Made by a program: the position numbers and the translations under genes | Part shown: piece after piece, positions 26,777 to 36,548 of the stretch | How positions within the stretch are numbered: position 1 is the first letter of the stretch | Layout: each line of letters begins with the position of its first letter | DNA from: an uncultured Alphaproteobacteria bacterium | GTDB lineage: Bacteria; Pseudomonadota; Alphaproteobacteria; RF32; CAG-239 | NCBI GenBank assembly: GCA_910587405.1 | Contig: CAJUKS010000003.1 | Span: 160,610-224,609, forward strand | DNA length: 64,000 nt | Direction: 5' to 3' | The notes under the pieces: model-generated | Seen by the model: only the letters and a program-made list of their open reading frames with translations | What the model was told of the DNA's origin: nothing | The model's database searches: none

Positions 26777-29044
26777 ATGCAGTCAACGGCTATCAAAGAG
26801 GCGCTGGGCATTTTGAAACAGCTGCGACAGATTATGGAAACGCCGGAAAGCGTACCGGAAAAACTGCGCCGTATTCTCGAGACCATTTCTGCCAAAATGC
26901 AGGCGGATGCCGCCACCTGTTATGTGGCGGTTGACGATAATTATCTCGAATTGTTTGCCGCCTGCGGTTTTAAAAAAGCGTCGTCGCACCGGCTGCGCCT
27001 GCGCTATAACGAAGGGATGGCCGGCGAAGTGGCGGAAAGTCGGCGCTCGCTGGTAATCAACAACATTTGGATGTATCCGAAATTTGTTTCCAAGCCTGAG
27101 CTGCTGGAAGAAAAAGATTTCCAGTCTTTTATCGGTGTGCCGGTCTTGCAATGGAACCGTACGATCGGCGTGCTGGCTTTGTATAACGCGCGCGAAATCG
27201 ACCGGTCGGAAGTGGATATTGAGCTGTTGGAAACCATTGCGATGGTTTTGGCCGAGATTCTGGCTTCCGAAGAAATGACCCAATATAAGAAATCGCTGAT
27301 CAAGTCGCGCGGGATGAGCACCAAGGAACGGGTAAAGGGGCTCAGTCTTAACAAAGGCTACGGTATCGGCGATGCTGTGGTTCACCGGCGTCGCCAGTCG
27401 GTAACCAACATTTTTGCCGAAGACAGGGAAAAGGAACTGCGCCGGCTGGAAATTGCACACCATCAAATGAACGAAGATTTGGACGCCAAATTTAATTCGA
27501 CCAAACTCGGTCTCGGCGAGCATATCGATATTTTGGATGCTTACCGGATGTTTGCCAAAGACAAGGGCTGGTACGGCAAAATCGCCGGCAATATTCGCGG
27601 CGGTTTGGCGGCGGAAGCGGCAGTGGAACGCGCGTATGAAGACATGTGGAACCGTTTGTCGCAAAGCAGCGACAGCTATTTGCGCGAACGTCTGCATGAT
27701 TTGCGCGACGTGGCCGACCGTTTGCAGTCTTATCTGAGCGGCGATTATAAACAGGCGCCGGATATCTCGGCCAAGGACATCGTGATTGTCGCCCAAACCA
27801 TGGGACCGGCGGAACTGATGGATTATGACTACAGCCGGATCCGCGGACTGATCATTGAAGACGGCACGCCGACCATGCATGTGGCGATTGTGGCCAAGGC
27901 TTTGAATATTCCGGTACTGGCAAAGCTGAAGGGAATTTTCGGCGAGATTCAGAACGGACAGACGGTGGCGCTGGACGGTAATGAAGGGTTTGTGTATGTT
28001 AACCCTTCTCCGCAGGTGGAAACGGAATTTCGCAAAAGAATCGCCGAACGGGAAGAGTTGCAAAAGAAGCTGGCGGCGTTGCGGAATTTGCCGGCCCGGA
28101 CGCTGAACGGTGCGGATATCGGACTCTATATTAATGTCGGGTTGCCGATGGATTTTGACTATATCGAAACCACGAATTGTGACGGTGTCGGTTTGTATCG
28201 GACCGAAATTCCGTTTATGGCTTCGGAGGCGATGCCCGATGTCGGAAAACAGGTTTCTTATTACAAGGACCTGATGGATCGTTGCGGGGACAAAAGAGTC
28301 GTTTTTCGCAGTCTGGACGTCGGTTCGGATAAACTGCTGCCGTATTGGGCTTATTCGGGCGAAGCCAACCCGGCGATCGGCTGGCGCTCGATCAGAATTA
28401 CGCTTGACCGGCGGGCGATTTTACGGCAGCAGATTCGCGCTTTTCTGTTGTCGGCGGCCGGTAAAGAACTGAACGTGATGTTCCCGATGATTTCGGATTT
28501 GGCGGAATTTGAAGATGCCAAGGAAACGCTGTTGATCGAGTTGGAAAAAGACAAAAGCCGGGGGCTGCCGGTTCCGAAAAAAGTCAATATCGGATTGATG
28601 ATTGAGGTACCGTCGGTGGTGTTTCAGTTGGACGACATCTTGCCGCGGGCCGATTTCGTGTCGGTCGGCACCAACGACCTGGCGCAGTTTATTTTTGCAT
28701 GCGATCGCGGAAATCCGAAGCTTTCGGAGCGTTATGACGTTTTGTCGGCGCCGTTCTTAAACGTTATGAAAACGATTGTGGACAAAGCAGACGATGCCGG
28801 CGTTTATTGTTCAGTCTGCGGCGAAATGGCGAGCAATCCGATTGAGGCTCTGGCGCTGATCGGTCTCGGCTATCGCAATTTGTCAAGCAGCGGCGCGTCG
28901 TTCGGCCGTATCAAAAGTATGGTACGTTCGGTCAATACCGAAGAAATTGCGGATTATATGAAACTGCTGCTGAAATCGACCCGCAATACCCTGCGGCCGC
29001 AATTAATTGCGTATGCTTATGATCACGGTATTGAAATTTATTAA
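26777..29044 (+). CDS. ptsP: PEP-protein phosphotransferase PtsP (EI-Ntr)
   Basis: 755 aa. This is the first enzyme of the nitrogen-related phosphotransferase system, passing phosphate from PEP to NPr and then EIIA-Ntr. The N-terminal GAF domain (about 15-160: KLRRILETISAKMQADAATCY, FQSFIGVPVLQWNRTIGVLALYN) is the sensory part that binds glutamine in known members. EI domains follow. The phosphorylated His is His368 in GTPTMHVAIVAKALNIPVL. The PEP-binding barrel includes GVGLYRTEIPFM, VVFRSLDVGSDK, MIEVPSVVFQLDD, DFVSVGTNDLAQF and the Cys-containing VCGEMA. Length is normal. No ptsN or ptsO lies in the window. Confidence 0.96.
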   Translation: MQSTAIKEALGILKQLRQIMETPESVPEKLRRILETISAKMQADAATCYVAVDDNYLELFAACGFKKASSHRLRLRYNEGMAGEVAESRRSLVINNIWMYPKFVSKPELLEEKDFQSFIGVPVLQWNRTIGVLALYNAREIDRSEVDIELLETIAMVLAEILASEEMTQYKKSLIKSRGMSTKERVKGLSLNKGYGIGDAVVHRRRQSVTNIFAEDREKELRRLEIAHHQMNEDLDAKFNSTKLGLGEHIDILDAYRMFAKDKGWYGKIAGNIRGGLAAEAAVERAYEDMWNRLSQSSDSYLRERLHDLRDVADRLQSYLSGDYKQAPDISAKDIVIVAQTMGPAELMDYDYSRIRGLIIEDGTPTMHVAIVAKALNIPVLAKLKGIFGEIQNGQTVALDGNEGFVYVNPSPQVETEFRKRIAEREELQKKLAALRNLPARTLNGADIGLYINVGLPMDFDYIETTNCDGVGLYRTEIPFMASEAMPDVGKQVSYYKDLMDRCGDKRVVFRSLDVGSDKLLPYWAYSGEANPAIGWRSIRITLDRRAILRQQIRAFLLSAAGKELNVMFPMISDLAEFEDAKETLLIELEKDKSRGLPVPKKVNIGLMIEVPSVVFQLDDILPRADFVSVGTNDLAQFIFACDRGNPKLSERYDVLSAPFLNVMKTIVDKADDAGVYCSVCGEMASNPIEALALIGLGYRNLSSSGASFGRIKSMVRSVNTEEIADYMKLLLKSTRNTLRPQLIAYAYDHGIEIY

Positions 29045-29098
29045 AAAGTGTGTTTGAATAAAGCGGTTTTGTAAGGTTTATGATTAAGGATCAAAGTT

Positions 29099-30112
29099 GT
29101 GATTAAGGAAACAGAAGCAGATAAAAAGGCTAAAAACATCAGGAAAAACGAACCGGCGGCCGAGCCGCTGAAACCGGAGCTGGTCGAAGATACCGACCGG
29201 ATCGGCAATCTTTTGTGTCATGAACGGCTCAAAAAAGGTTGGGAACTGGAAGATATTTCTCAAGTGCTCTGTATTCGCCGCGTCTATCTGGAAGCGATTG
29301 AAAACGGCAATTATGTCGAACTGCCGCCGCTGCCTTATTCTGCTGGTTTTGTTAATTCGTATGCCAAATATCTGGGGCTGAACAATACGCGGATTACTCA
29401 GTTGTTTCGGGAAGAGCTGAATGCCAAACCGAGGGAAAAAAGAATTTTCATGACGGAAGAACCGACCGCCGAAGCCAGTCTTCCCGACAGGCGTTACATT
29501 ATTGCCGGAATCGCGGCGTTGGTGCTGATCAGCCTGTTGTGGTCTTTGTGGCACGGAAGGCAAAACAAACCGGCAGCCGAAAATGTGATTGAGGAAGCAA
29601 TTTTGGAGAATGAAGCCGGGAAAATAGAATATTTTTCGCCGTCTGCCGATGAAAGTGAAGACGTGCCGGCGGTGACAACCGCGGGAACAAACGAGGTTGC
29701 CGAAGAAACGGAAACGGCGGCAAAAGTTGCCGTTCCTGCGGAAAACATGCCGACCGAACAGGTAATCGTGAAAGAAGAAAGCTTTATTGAACCGCAAGCC
29801 GGTACCACGGCGGCAACCGGTGATGCTGCAGCGGAAAAAGCGGCGGCTGCCGACAAGGGACGTCAGGTTGAAATCAGAATTATCAAAGAAGACACCTGGG
29901 TCGAAGTTCGGGATCGCAATAAGGTTTATTTTAACAAGATCATGCGTCCGGGAGAAAATTATGTGATCCCCGACGGCACCGGAATGATGTTGTCGGCCGG
30001 CAAATATAAAGGGGTGGAAGTTTATGTCGGCGGCAAGCTGACAGAGGTTATTTCGCCCAATAAGAAAATGAACATTTCTCTTGATGAGTTTTTAAAACCG
30101 GCGGAACATTAG
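29099..30112 (+). CDS. RodZ-like cytoskeletal membrane protein
   Basis: 337 aa with GTG start at 29099, behind AAGGAT. Order: disordered N-terminus, an Xre-type helix-turn-helix (about 37-105: IGNLLCHERLKKGWELEDIS, LPPLPYSAGFVNSYAKYLG), a single membrane segment (about 130-148: YIIAGIAALVLISLLWSLW), an Ala/Glu/Thr-rich periplasmic linker, and the C-terminal DUF4115 beta domain (QVEIRIIKEDTWVEVRD... MMLSAGKYKGVEVYVGGKL). This is the RodZ layout. RodZ links MreB to the elongation machinery. A short open frame starting at the ATG at 29079 overlaps the GTG but stops after eight codons. prfA follows. Confidence 0.88.
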   Translation: MIKETEADKKAKNIRKNEPAAEPLKPELVEDTDRIGNLLCHERLKKGWELEDISQVLCIRRVYLEAIENGNYVELPPLPYSAGFVNSYAKYLGLNNTRITQLFREELNAKPREKRIFMTEEPTAEASLPDRRYIIAGIAALVLISLLWSLWHGRQNKPAAENVIEEAILENEAGKIEYFSPSADESEDVPAVTTAGTNEVAEETETAAKVAVPAENMPTEQVIVKEESFIEPQAGTTAATGDAAAEKAAAADKGRQVEIRIIKEDTWVEVRDRNKVYFNKIMRPGENYVIPDGTGMMLSAGKYKGVEVYVGGKLTEVISPNKKMNISLDEFLKPAEH

Positions 30113-30232
30113 CTGCCGTCAGGAATTTTGACCGGAAAATAGCAGGTTGCCGCTTGCTATTTTCTTCGTGTTTTCGGGAGCGGAAAAGATTGCGGCAAGT
30201 TAACGGATTTAGAAAATTAGGGAAATAAAGTA

Positions 30233-31306
30233 ATGAGTTTTGCGGAAAATTTAGCTAACGTGGTCAATCGGTATGACGAGATTTCGTCTTTGCTGTCGTC
30301 ACCGGACGTCACGCCGGAAAATCTGGTGAAAATGAACAAGGAACTGGCCGAGCTGGGACCGGTTGTCGAGGCGATCAACCACTATCACAAAGCGGAGCGG
30401 GACATGAACGACGCCAAGTCGATGATGGATGACGACGACATGGACAGGGAAATGCGGGAGATGGCCGAAAGCGAGTATTATGAACTGAAGGAACAGCTTC
30501 CGAAGTTGGAGAAAGAAATCAAGATTTTGCTGCTGCCCAAAAATGAAGAAGACGAGAAAAACGCCATTTTGGAAGTACGCGCCGGTACCGGCGGCGATGA
30601 GGCGGCTTTGTTTGCGGCGGTTTTGTTTGAAATGTATCAGCGCTATTCGCAAAAACAGGGCTGGAAGTTTGAAATTCTCGATGCCGACGAAAACGGGCTG
30701 GGAGGATATAAAGAAGCTTCGGCCAAAATTACCGGCAAAGATGTTTTCTCCAAGCTGAAATTCGAGTCGGGCGCCCATCGGGTGCAGCGGGTTCCGGTTA
30801 CCGAATCTCAGGGGCGGGTGCATACTTCGGCAGCTACGGTGGCCGTGTTGCCGGAAATTGAAGAAGTGGATATGTACATCAATCCGTCGGATCTGAAAAT
30901 TGACGTTTATCGGGCTTCCGGTGCCGGCGGTCAGCACGTTAACCGTACCGAATCGGCGGTGCGAATCACTCATATTCCGACCGGAATTGTCGTTCAGTGC
31001 CAAGATGACCGTTCGCAGTTCAAAAACAAGGAAAAGGCGATGAACCACCTGCGGGCACGTTTATATGATCAGCAAAAATCGGCCATTGACGCCGAATATT
31101 CGGAACGCCGCAAACTGCAGGTCGGCAGCGGCGACCGCTCGGAACGCATCCGCACTTACAATTATCCGCAAGGCCGGGTGACCGATCATCGCATCAATCT
31201 GACCCTTTATAAGCTGGACGAAGTGGTTTCGGGCGATGCCCTCGACGAAATTGTTGATGCGCTGATTGCGGAGGATCAGGCACGCCGGCTGGCCGAACTT
31301 GAATAG
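30233..31306 (+). CDS. prfA: Peptide chain release factor 1
   Basis: 357 aa. It reads UAA and UAG at the ribosomal A site and releases the peptide. The codon-recognition loop [16 protein letters not shown] contains the PxT motif of RF1, and the peptidyl-transferase GGQ is at residues 232-234 ([15 protein letters not shown]). The N-terminal helices are complete. Length is normal. The hemK/prmC methyltransferase that often follows prfA is absent here; an ASADH-like gene comes next. Confidence 0.97.
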   Translation: MSFAENLANVVNRYDEISSLLSSPDVTPENLVKMNKELAELGPVVEAINHYHKAERDMNDAKSMMDDDDMDREMREMAESEYYELKEQLPKLEKEIKILLLPKNEEDEKNAILEVRAGTGGDEAALFAAVLFEMYQRYSQKQGWKFEILDADENGLGGYKEASAKITGKDVFSKLKFESGAHRVQRVPVTESQGRVHTSAATVAVLPEIEEVDMYINPSDLKIDVYRASGAGGQHVNRTESAVRITHIPTGIVVQCQDDRSQFKNKEKAMNHLRARLYDQQKSAIDAEYSERRKLQVGSGDRSERIRTYNYPQGRVTDHRINLTLYKLDEVVSGDALDEIVDALIAEDQARRLAELE

Positions 31307-31382
31307 TGAAATCGGGCAAAAAATTATCATTTTTTAAATAACTTGAGACGTATAGTGTAAAAAAACATTTTGAAAAGAGGTT

Positions 31383-32393
31383 ATGATGAAGAAAATTGCG
31401 GTTATCGGCGTTACCGAAAGCATCGGACGCGAAGTTCTGGCTTTTTTGGCCGACGGCGGATATAAGCCGGATCAGGTTGCGGCACTGGAAATGAAGGCGC
31501 CGCTTGGAACACAGGCATCTTTCGGCGAAGAAGACGATATTGACGTCGAAAGCCTGGACAAGTTTGACTTCTCGGGAATTGAGGTTGCGATTTTCGCCGC
31601 TTCGGAAGAAGTTTCCAAACGTTATGCGGTTAAAGCGGCGGAAAAAGGTTGCAAAGTTATTGACTGTACAACCCAGTTTTTTGCCGATCCCGAAGTGCCG
31701 ATGATTGTGGCCGGAGTGAATGACCGAAAGGTGGAAGATGCCGCCAAAAATATTGTCAGCGTTCCCTCAGCCGCGGTGACTCAGATTTTGCTGCCGTTGA
31801 GCGCGGTGGACCAAAAATGCCGGATCAGCCGGATGGTTGTCTCGACCTATACTTCAACGTCGGTTTACGGCAAAGAGGGAATGGACGAATTGTTTGATCA
31901 GACGCGCAAGATTTTTATGAACGAGAGTTTGGCCGATCATCAGAAAGTTTTTGACAAGCAAATTGCGTTTAACGTGATTCCGCAGGTGGAAGAGTTTATC
32001 GGAGAGGAAACCAAATGCGAATGGCGTATCAATGCCGAGACCAAGAAGGTTTTGGAACGAGATGTGAAAGTTCATGCCAACTGTGCTTTTGTACCGGCCT
32101 TTATCGGCAACGCCGCGTATGTAAATGTGGAGTGTTCGGCGGAAACCGATGTTGACGACGTTCGCGAAATGATGAAGAAAACGCCGGGCGTGATTGTTTT
32201 TGACAAGAACGTTCGCGGCGGTTATGTCACTTTGAATGACGTTCAGGGCGAAATAGAGGTTTATGTCAGCCGTTTGCGTCAGGACGCTTCGACCGAAAAC
32301 GGTTTCAGCTTCTGGTCGGCGGCGGACAATCTGCGCTTTGGAGTGGCCGGAAACGCTTATAAAATCATGAAAGAGTGGCTGAAACAGGCTTAG
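31383..32393 (+). CDS. Aspartate-semialdehyde dehydrogenase homologue lacking catalytic residues
   Basis: 336 aa, alignable with ASADH over its whole length (GKEGMDELFDQTR, AFNVIP, AETKKVL, SRLRQDASTENGFSFWSAADNLR). The residues that do the chemistry are gone. The position of the nucleophile Cys (normally NPNCST) is Ala130 in SVPSAAVTQ. The substrate-binding Arg is Phe236 and the acid/base His is Asn243, in FVPAFIGNAAY (normally RVPVF-x-xH). The dinucleotide loop is changed too (GVTESIG for GATGNVG). The frame is intact and codon use ordinary, so it is kept by selection, not decaying. I infer a pseudoenzyme, perhaps a scaffold or regulator. A true asd should lie elsewhere. GAGG precedes tandem ATG codons; the next gene starts 35 bases after its stop. 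Confidence 0.88.
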   Translation: MMKKIAVIGVTESIGREVLAFLADGGYKPDQVAALEMKAPLGTQASFGEEDDIDVESLDKFDFSGIEVAIFAASEEVSKRYAVKAAEKGCKVIDCTTQFFADPEVPMIVAGVNDRKVEDAAKNIVSVPSAAVTQILLPLSAVDQKCRISRMVVSTYTSTSVYGKEGMDELFDQTRKIFMNESLADHQKVFDKQIAFNVIPQVEEFIGEETKCEWRINAETKKVLERDVKVHANCAFVPAFIGNAAYVNVECSAETDVDDVREMMKKTPGVIVFDKNVRGGYVTLNDVQGEIEVYVSRLRQDASTENGFSFWSAADNLRFGVAGNAYKIMKEWLKQA

Positions 32394-32428
32394 GCGGCCG
32401 AAATCGAGACTGCGGACGGGAGACGGAT

Positions 32429-34984
32429 ATGAGAAAATGGCTGTATTTTTGTTTGGGACTGGTGATGGCAATGATGCCGGCGGCAGCACAAACGGCGGAA
32501 AAAACAAAGGAAGTTGACGCCCGCACTTTTGTCGTCAGTTCTGCAAAATACATCACGATTGACTATTCGACCGTTACCAAAGAACTGAATAATATTGAAG
32601 ACGTGCTGAAATCGGGCAATGTGCCGAGTGCAACCAGCAGCAAATACGTTTCTTTTCTCGGCGATACCCGTTCGCAGCTTTTGGAAAGCAAAAAACAGCT
32701 GGACGAAGAATTGCGGAACATCAATCGTCGGCTTGATTCGCTGGGGGAAATGCCCAAGGAAGGCGAAGAAGAACTGCCGATCATTGCCGAAAAACGCAAA
32801 GAATATAATGAAGAGGCGGTTTATCAGAAGGGCAGAATCGCCGAGAACGATCTGCTGATTAACCGGATTGACGAATTGACGGCGTTGATTGTGGCGGTTC
32901 GCAAACAGGCTCTGATCGGCAATCTTTTGGTCTATCAGGAACCGTTGATCTATCCGAGCAGCTTTTTGAAAGCGACCGCTCAGTTTCTTGACTTCAGTTT
33001 CAACATCGTCAAATCGCCGGTTGACTGGTACCGCGATCTGACCGAAGAACAGAAAAACGCCGTCGATTCCAATCTTTTTACGGTGTTGCTGGCGATCGGC
33101 GCCGCGGGCGCGATCGGTTATATGCTGCGAATCCTGATTATTCGCCATTTGGGGTATAAGAAGAATCTGACCGAAGCGCCGCCGTATTTTACCAAAGTGC
33201 TGGCCGCGTTTTTTGTTGCCTGTGCCTACGGGGTGATTCCGGCAGTGTTGCTGGGTGGTTTTTTGGTATGGATCATTCATACCAAGATTCTGATTTTGGG
33301 CTTTTTCGGGTTGGTGCTTTCCAGCGTTTTGTACTATACGTTGTACATCTTTCTGGCCAATGCGATTACCCGGGTGGTGTTTGCGCCTTATAACGGAATG
33401 TGGCGGTTGGTTAACATGGATGACGCCAAAGCCAAACGGATGACGGCAGCCTTTTATTTTAGTTTCTTTGTCATCGGTTTGAGCAGTATGTTGTTTCATA
33501 TTGCCAGCGAGGCCAATTATACGGTGGAACTGATCTATTTTCTTTCGTTGGTTAACAGCACGGTTAAGGCTTTTTGCGTGGTTTTGATTGCCAAGCGCTT
33601 TTTCTGGGAAGACGAAACTTCGGTTGACCTCAACGAAGAAAACGGTGATGACGAAGATTTTGTTGATGCCAAAACACGTACGGCGTTTCGGGTTATTTTT
33701 CTGGCAGCGCTTTTTGCGGTGGCGGTCGTGGGTATTTCTCTGTTTGGTTATCCGCGGCTTTCGGAATTCATCATTAACCGTTTTCTGCTGTCGATGCTGG
33801 TCATCGGCGGGTTTATGATTTTCCGCAATGTGGTGTTTGAACTGCTTAAGCGGGTGCTGCTGTTTAATTTCTGGGTGAAGACCCTGCGGGTGCGTCGCCA
33901 GCTGATTGATAAAGTGGATTTTTGGCTGGGCGTGGTTCTCAATCCGATTTTCGGGGTGTTGGCGATTTTGTCGCTGCTTTCGCTGTGGGGCGTGTCGACC
34001 GATTTGCTGCTGCAAAGCATGCGCAAGATTTTATTTGGTTTTAAAGTGGGGGGGATGGAGATCTCGCTGCTGTCAATTCTGCTCGGCATCGGCGTCTTTT
34101 TTGCTTCTCTCAGCGTGATCAAGATTTTGCGCCGCAAACTGTTTGACAATATTTTGTCGCATGTGGAAATGGATGACGGTATCCGTCATTCGCTGGCTTC
34201 CGGTTTTGGTTTTGTGGGGTTTGTTCTGGCGACTTTTCTGGCAATTGCGGTGATGGGCGGTGATTTGAGCAACGTTGCCCTGGTTGCCGGTGCTCTTTCG
34301 GTCGGTATCGGTCTCGGTTTGCAAAATATCGTCAATAACTTTGTGTCGGGAATTATCCTGTTGTTTGAACGGCCGGTCAAAGTGGGCGACTGGGTGATTA
34401 TTAACGGTGAGGAAGGGCGAATCAAGCAGATAAACATCCGTTCGACCGAAGTGGAGACTTTTAAAAAGTCGAGCGTGATTATTCCCAACGCCACTTTATT
34501 GTCGACTTCGGTGACCAACCTGACGCACAGCAACAACTGGTCGCGGCAGTCGGTAACGGTCGGGGTGGCTTACGGTACCGATCCGCATAAGGTGACCGAT
34601 ATTTTGCTCGAATGCGCCAAAAGCAATAAAAAGGTGATGAAAAATCCGGCACCGTACGTGATTTTTAAGGATTTTGGTTCCAGCAGCCTTGATTTCGAGC
34701 TGCGTTGCTATACCAACGATATTTGGAACGGTTGGACAATACCAAGCGATTTGCGCTATGAGATTGACCGCCGCTTCCGTGAAGAAGGAATTGAAATTCC
34801 GTTTAATCAGTTGGTGGTTCACCGCGGCGGCGAAATCAGCGAAGAGGCGCAAACGCAGTTCTATGCGCGAAAACAGGCGCAAAAAGCGACAACGGCGACT
34901 GCACCGGCTGATGCGGAAAAAAAGGATGAAAAAGGCGCTAAAGCAACGGCAGCGCGGAAGGATGGCAAAAATGCGGATAAATGA
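32429..34984 (+). CDS. MscS-family mechanosensitive channel, large periplasmic type
   Basis: 851 aa from the ATG at 32429, behind GGGAG. Signal peptide (about 1-22), a periplasmic helical region rich in coiled coil (about 40-150), several membrane segments (about 215-560), then the MscS core: pore helix GALSVGIGLGLQNIVNNFVSG, beta domain FERPVKVGDWVIINGEEG, IRSTEVETFKKSSVIIPN, and the alpha/beta C-terminal domain (VGVAYGTDPHKV). The layout is that of MscK/YbdG-like or DUF3772-containing channels, which open on membrane tension during osmotic downshock. The last 50 residues are Ala/Lys/Asp-rich and low in complexity. Its end overlaps murD. Confidence 0.93.
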   Translation: MRKWLYFCLGLVMAMMPAAAQTAEKTKEVDARTFVVSSAKYITIDYSTVTKELNNIEDVLKSGNVPSATSSKYVSFLGDTRSQLLESKKQLDEELRNINRRLDSLGEMPKEGEEELPIIAEKRKEYNEEAVYQKGRIAENDLLINRIDELTALIVAVRKQALIGNLLVYQEPLIYPSSFLKATAQFLDFSFNIVKSPVDWYRDLTEEQKNAVDSNLFTVLLAIGAAGAIGYMLRILIIRHLGYKKNLTEAPPYFTKVLAAFFVACAYGVIPAVLLGGFLVWIIHTKILILGFFGLVLSSVLYYTLYIFLANAITRVVFAPYNGMWRLVNMDDAKAKRMTAAFYFSFFVIGLSSMLFHIASEANYTVELIYFLSLVNSTVKAFCVVLIAKRFFWEDETSVDLNEENGDDEDFVDAKTRTAFRVIFLAALFAVAVVGISLFGYPRLSEFIINRFLLSMLVIGGFMIFRNVVFELLKRVLLFNFWVKTLRVRRQLIDKVDFWLGVVLNPIFGVLAILSLLSLWGVSTDLLLQSMRKILFGFKVGGMEISLLSILLGIGVFFASLSVIKILRRKLFDNILSHVEMDDGIRHSLASGFGFVGFVLATFLAIAVMGGDLSNVALVAGALSVGIGLGLQNIVNNFVSGIILLFERPVKVGDWVIINGEEGRIKQINIRSTEVETFKKSSVIIPNATLLSTSVTNLTHSNNWSRQSVTVGVAYGTDPHKVTDILLECAKSNKKVMKNPAPYVIFKDFGSSSLDFELRCYTNDIWNGWTIPSDLRYEIDRRFREEGIEIPFNQLVVHRGGEISEEAQTQFYARKQAQKATTATAPADAEKKDEKGAKATAARKDGKNADK

Positions 34985-36320
34985 TTTGCGCAACAAAAAA
35001 ATTGCGGTTTGGGGCTTGGGGGCCGAAGGGCAACAGGCGGTAAAATATTTGAGTGCTCACGGAATTGCCGGACAGATTATCCTGTTTAATGACACAGAGA
35101 TCGAAAAACCGGAAGGTTGCCGGGATTTTGATTTGGTTTGCGGTGACCGGATTGCGGCAGCGCTCGATCGGGCGGAAGTAATTATCCGTTCACCCGGAGT
35201 GAGCATTTATCGCGAAGAACTGACGGAGGCCAAACGACGCGGAATTGCCGTCACTTCGGTAACCGATCTTTGTCTGAACGAATTTTTGTCCCGTCCCGGC
35301 TGCCGGGTGATCGGCGTCAGCGGATCAAAAGGCAAAAGCACCAGTGTCAGCGTGCTGGCTTATATCTTACAAAAAAGCGGATATAAAGTCGGACTGGGCG
35401 GCAATATCGGCAAGCCGATGATTGAGTTGCTTGATCAGGACTATGATTTTATTGTCGAAGAATTCTCCAGTTATCAGGCTTCCGACCTGACGGCATCGCC
35501 GCAAATTGCCATGTTTACCAACCTGTTTTATGTTCATACCGACTGGCACCGCGGGCATGAAAACTATTGTCGGGACAAAATTCATCTGATTGCCAACCAA
35601 CAGCCGGGCGATGTTTATTTTGCCAACCGGCGCAATCCGCAATCGGTCGAATATACGGAGGCTTATGCCGAAAATCGCCGGTGGTATAATGAGGCGGCGC
35701 TTTTTCATGCCGAAAACGGCGTGTTGTATCATGGAGAAGAAAAACTGGCGGAGATCGGCGAGCTTAAATTGAACGGTAACCATAATATGGATAACCTGGC
35801 CGGTGTATTTTCGGTTTTGGATTATTTGGGGATAGATTTGCACCATGCTGCCGAAATTTTGAAGGATTTCGAACCGTTGCCGCACCGGTTGCAGAAGGTG
35901 GCGGTGAAAGACGGCGTTACTTTTATCAATGACAGCATTTCAACAGCACCGGAAGCCGCTATCGGTGCGGTCGGCAGTTTTACCGGGAATCTGGCGCTGA
36001 TTTCCGGAGGACAGGACAACTGTCAGGATTATGGTCCGTATGCGGAAACCATTGAGAACAATTCTCAGGTCAAAATGGTGGTAACCTTGTATCAAACCGG
36101 ACCGAAAATTGCCGCTGTTTTAAGAAAAGGGGTCAGACGAGTCGATTTTGAATTGGTGGAAACCGATACGCTGGAAAATGCGGTGAAAACCGCCTATGCA
36201 AAGTTAAAAAAACTGGGCGGGGGAACAATTTTGTTTTCGCCGACCAGTCCAAGCTTCGGGTTTTATAAGAATTTTATTGAAAGAGGCAATCATTTTATTA
36301 AAATTGTGCAGGATTTATGA
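34971..36320 (+). CDS. murD: UDP-N-acetylmuramoyl-alanine glutamate ligase (MurD family)
   Basis: 449 aa from the ATG at 34971, behind AAGGA, overlapping the channel gene by 14 bases. It adds glutamate to UDP-MurNAc-L-Ala in the cytoplasm. N-terminal Rossmann domain (IAVWGLGAEGQQAVKYL), central ATP-grip-like Mur ligase domain with P-loop GVSGSKGKSTSVSVLAY and EEFSSYQ, C-terminal domain. The family motif normally NDSKATN, whose Lys binds D-Glu in E. coli MurD, reads NDSISTAPEAA here (Asn320-Ala330). This variant recalls MurD2-type enzymes reported to add L-Glu. The substrate isomer is therefore open. No other mur gene is adjacent; murA lies 4 kb on. Confidence 0.9.
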   Translation: MRINDLRNKKIAVWGLGAEGQQAVKYLSAHGIAGQIILFNDTEIEKPEGCRDFDLVCGDRIAAALDRAEVIIRSPGVSIYREELTEAKRRGIAVTSVTDLCLNEFLSRPGCRVIGVSGSKGKSTSVSVLAYILQKSGYKVGLGGNIGKPMIELLDQDYDFIVEEFSSYQASDLTASPQIAMFTNLFYVHTDWHRGHENYCRDKIHLIANQQPGDVYFANRRNPQSVEYTEAYAENRRWYNEAALFHAENGVLYHGEEKLAEIGELKLNGNHNMDNLAGVFSVLDYLGIDLHHAAEILKDFEPLPHRLQKVAVKDGVTFINDSISTAPEAAIGAVGSFTGNLALISGGQDNCQDYGPYAETIENNSQVKMVVTLYQTGPKIAAVLRKGVRRVDFELVETDTLENAVKTAYAKLKKLGGGTILFSPTSPSFGFYKNFIERGNHFIKIVQDL

Positions 36321-36330
36321 AAAATAGCTC

Positions 36331-36357
36331 TTGTCTTTTAATAAATATTATTATAAC
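36331..36357 (+). promoter_or_regulatory. Possible promoter of tRNA-Thr
   Basis: TTGTCT (36331-36336), 15 bases, TATAAC (36352-36357), ending 11 bases before the tRNA. The spacer is short. Confidence 0.4.
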
Positions 36358-36368
36358 TTAGCGCTGAT

Positions 36369-36444
36369 GCCGACTTAGCTCAGCTGGTAGAGCAACGCAT
36401 TCGTAATGCGTGGGTCGAGTGTTCGAATCACTTAGTCGGCACCA
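36369..36444 (+). tRNA. tRNA-Thr (anticodon CGT)
   Basis: 76 bases with encoded CCA. Acceptor GCCGACT pairs with AGTCGGC. Anticodon arm ACGCA-TTCGTAA-TGCGT gives CGT, reading ACG. T-loop TTCGAAT. A 14-bp terminator hairpin follows. The 3' two-thirds of the gene are copied 260 bases downstream. Confidence 0.97.
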
Positions 36445-36548
36445 TTTCGAGTTTTATAAAAAATCCCGTTGTCAGAGACAGCGGGATTTTTTGCGTTGCT
36501 ATGCTCTTGCTCGCAGGCCTAGGCGGCGAGCCGCGGCAACTCGCTGCG
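36396..36548 (+). repeat. Direct repeat, copy 1: tRNA-Thr 3' part plus downstream
   Basis: 153 bases from the anticodon stem through CCA, the terminator and a GC-rich palindromic stretch. Copy 2 at 36656-36808 differs at three positions, all past the terminator. Confidence 0.93.
36460..36492 (+). terminator. Terminator of tRNA-Thr
   Basis: 14-bp stem AAAATCCCGTTGTC / GACAGCGGGATTTT (one G-T pair) with an AGA loop and further T. It recurs unchanged at 36720-36752 inside the second repeat copy. Confidence 0.9.

Noticed and set aside
32390..34015. 541-codon open frame opposite the mscS-type gene
   Set aside because: His/Gln-rich shadow product typical of the antisense of a membrane-protein gene; the plus strand has clear family motifs.
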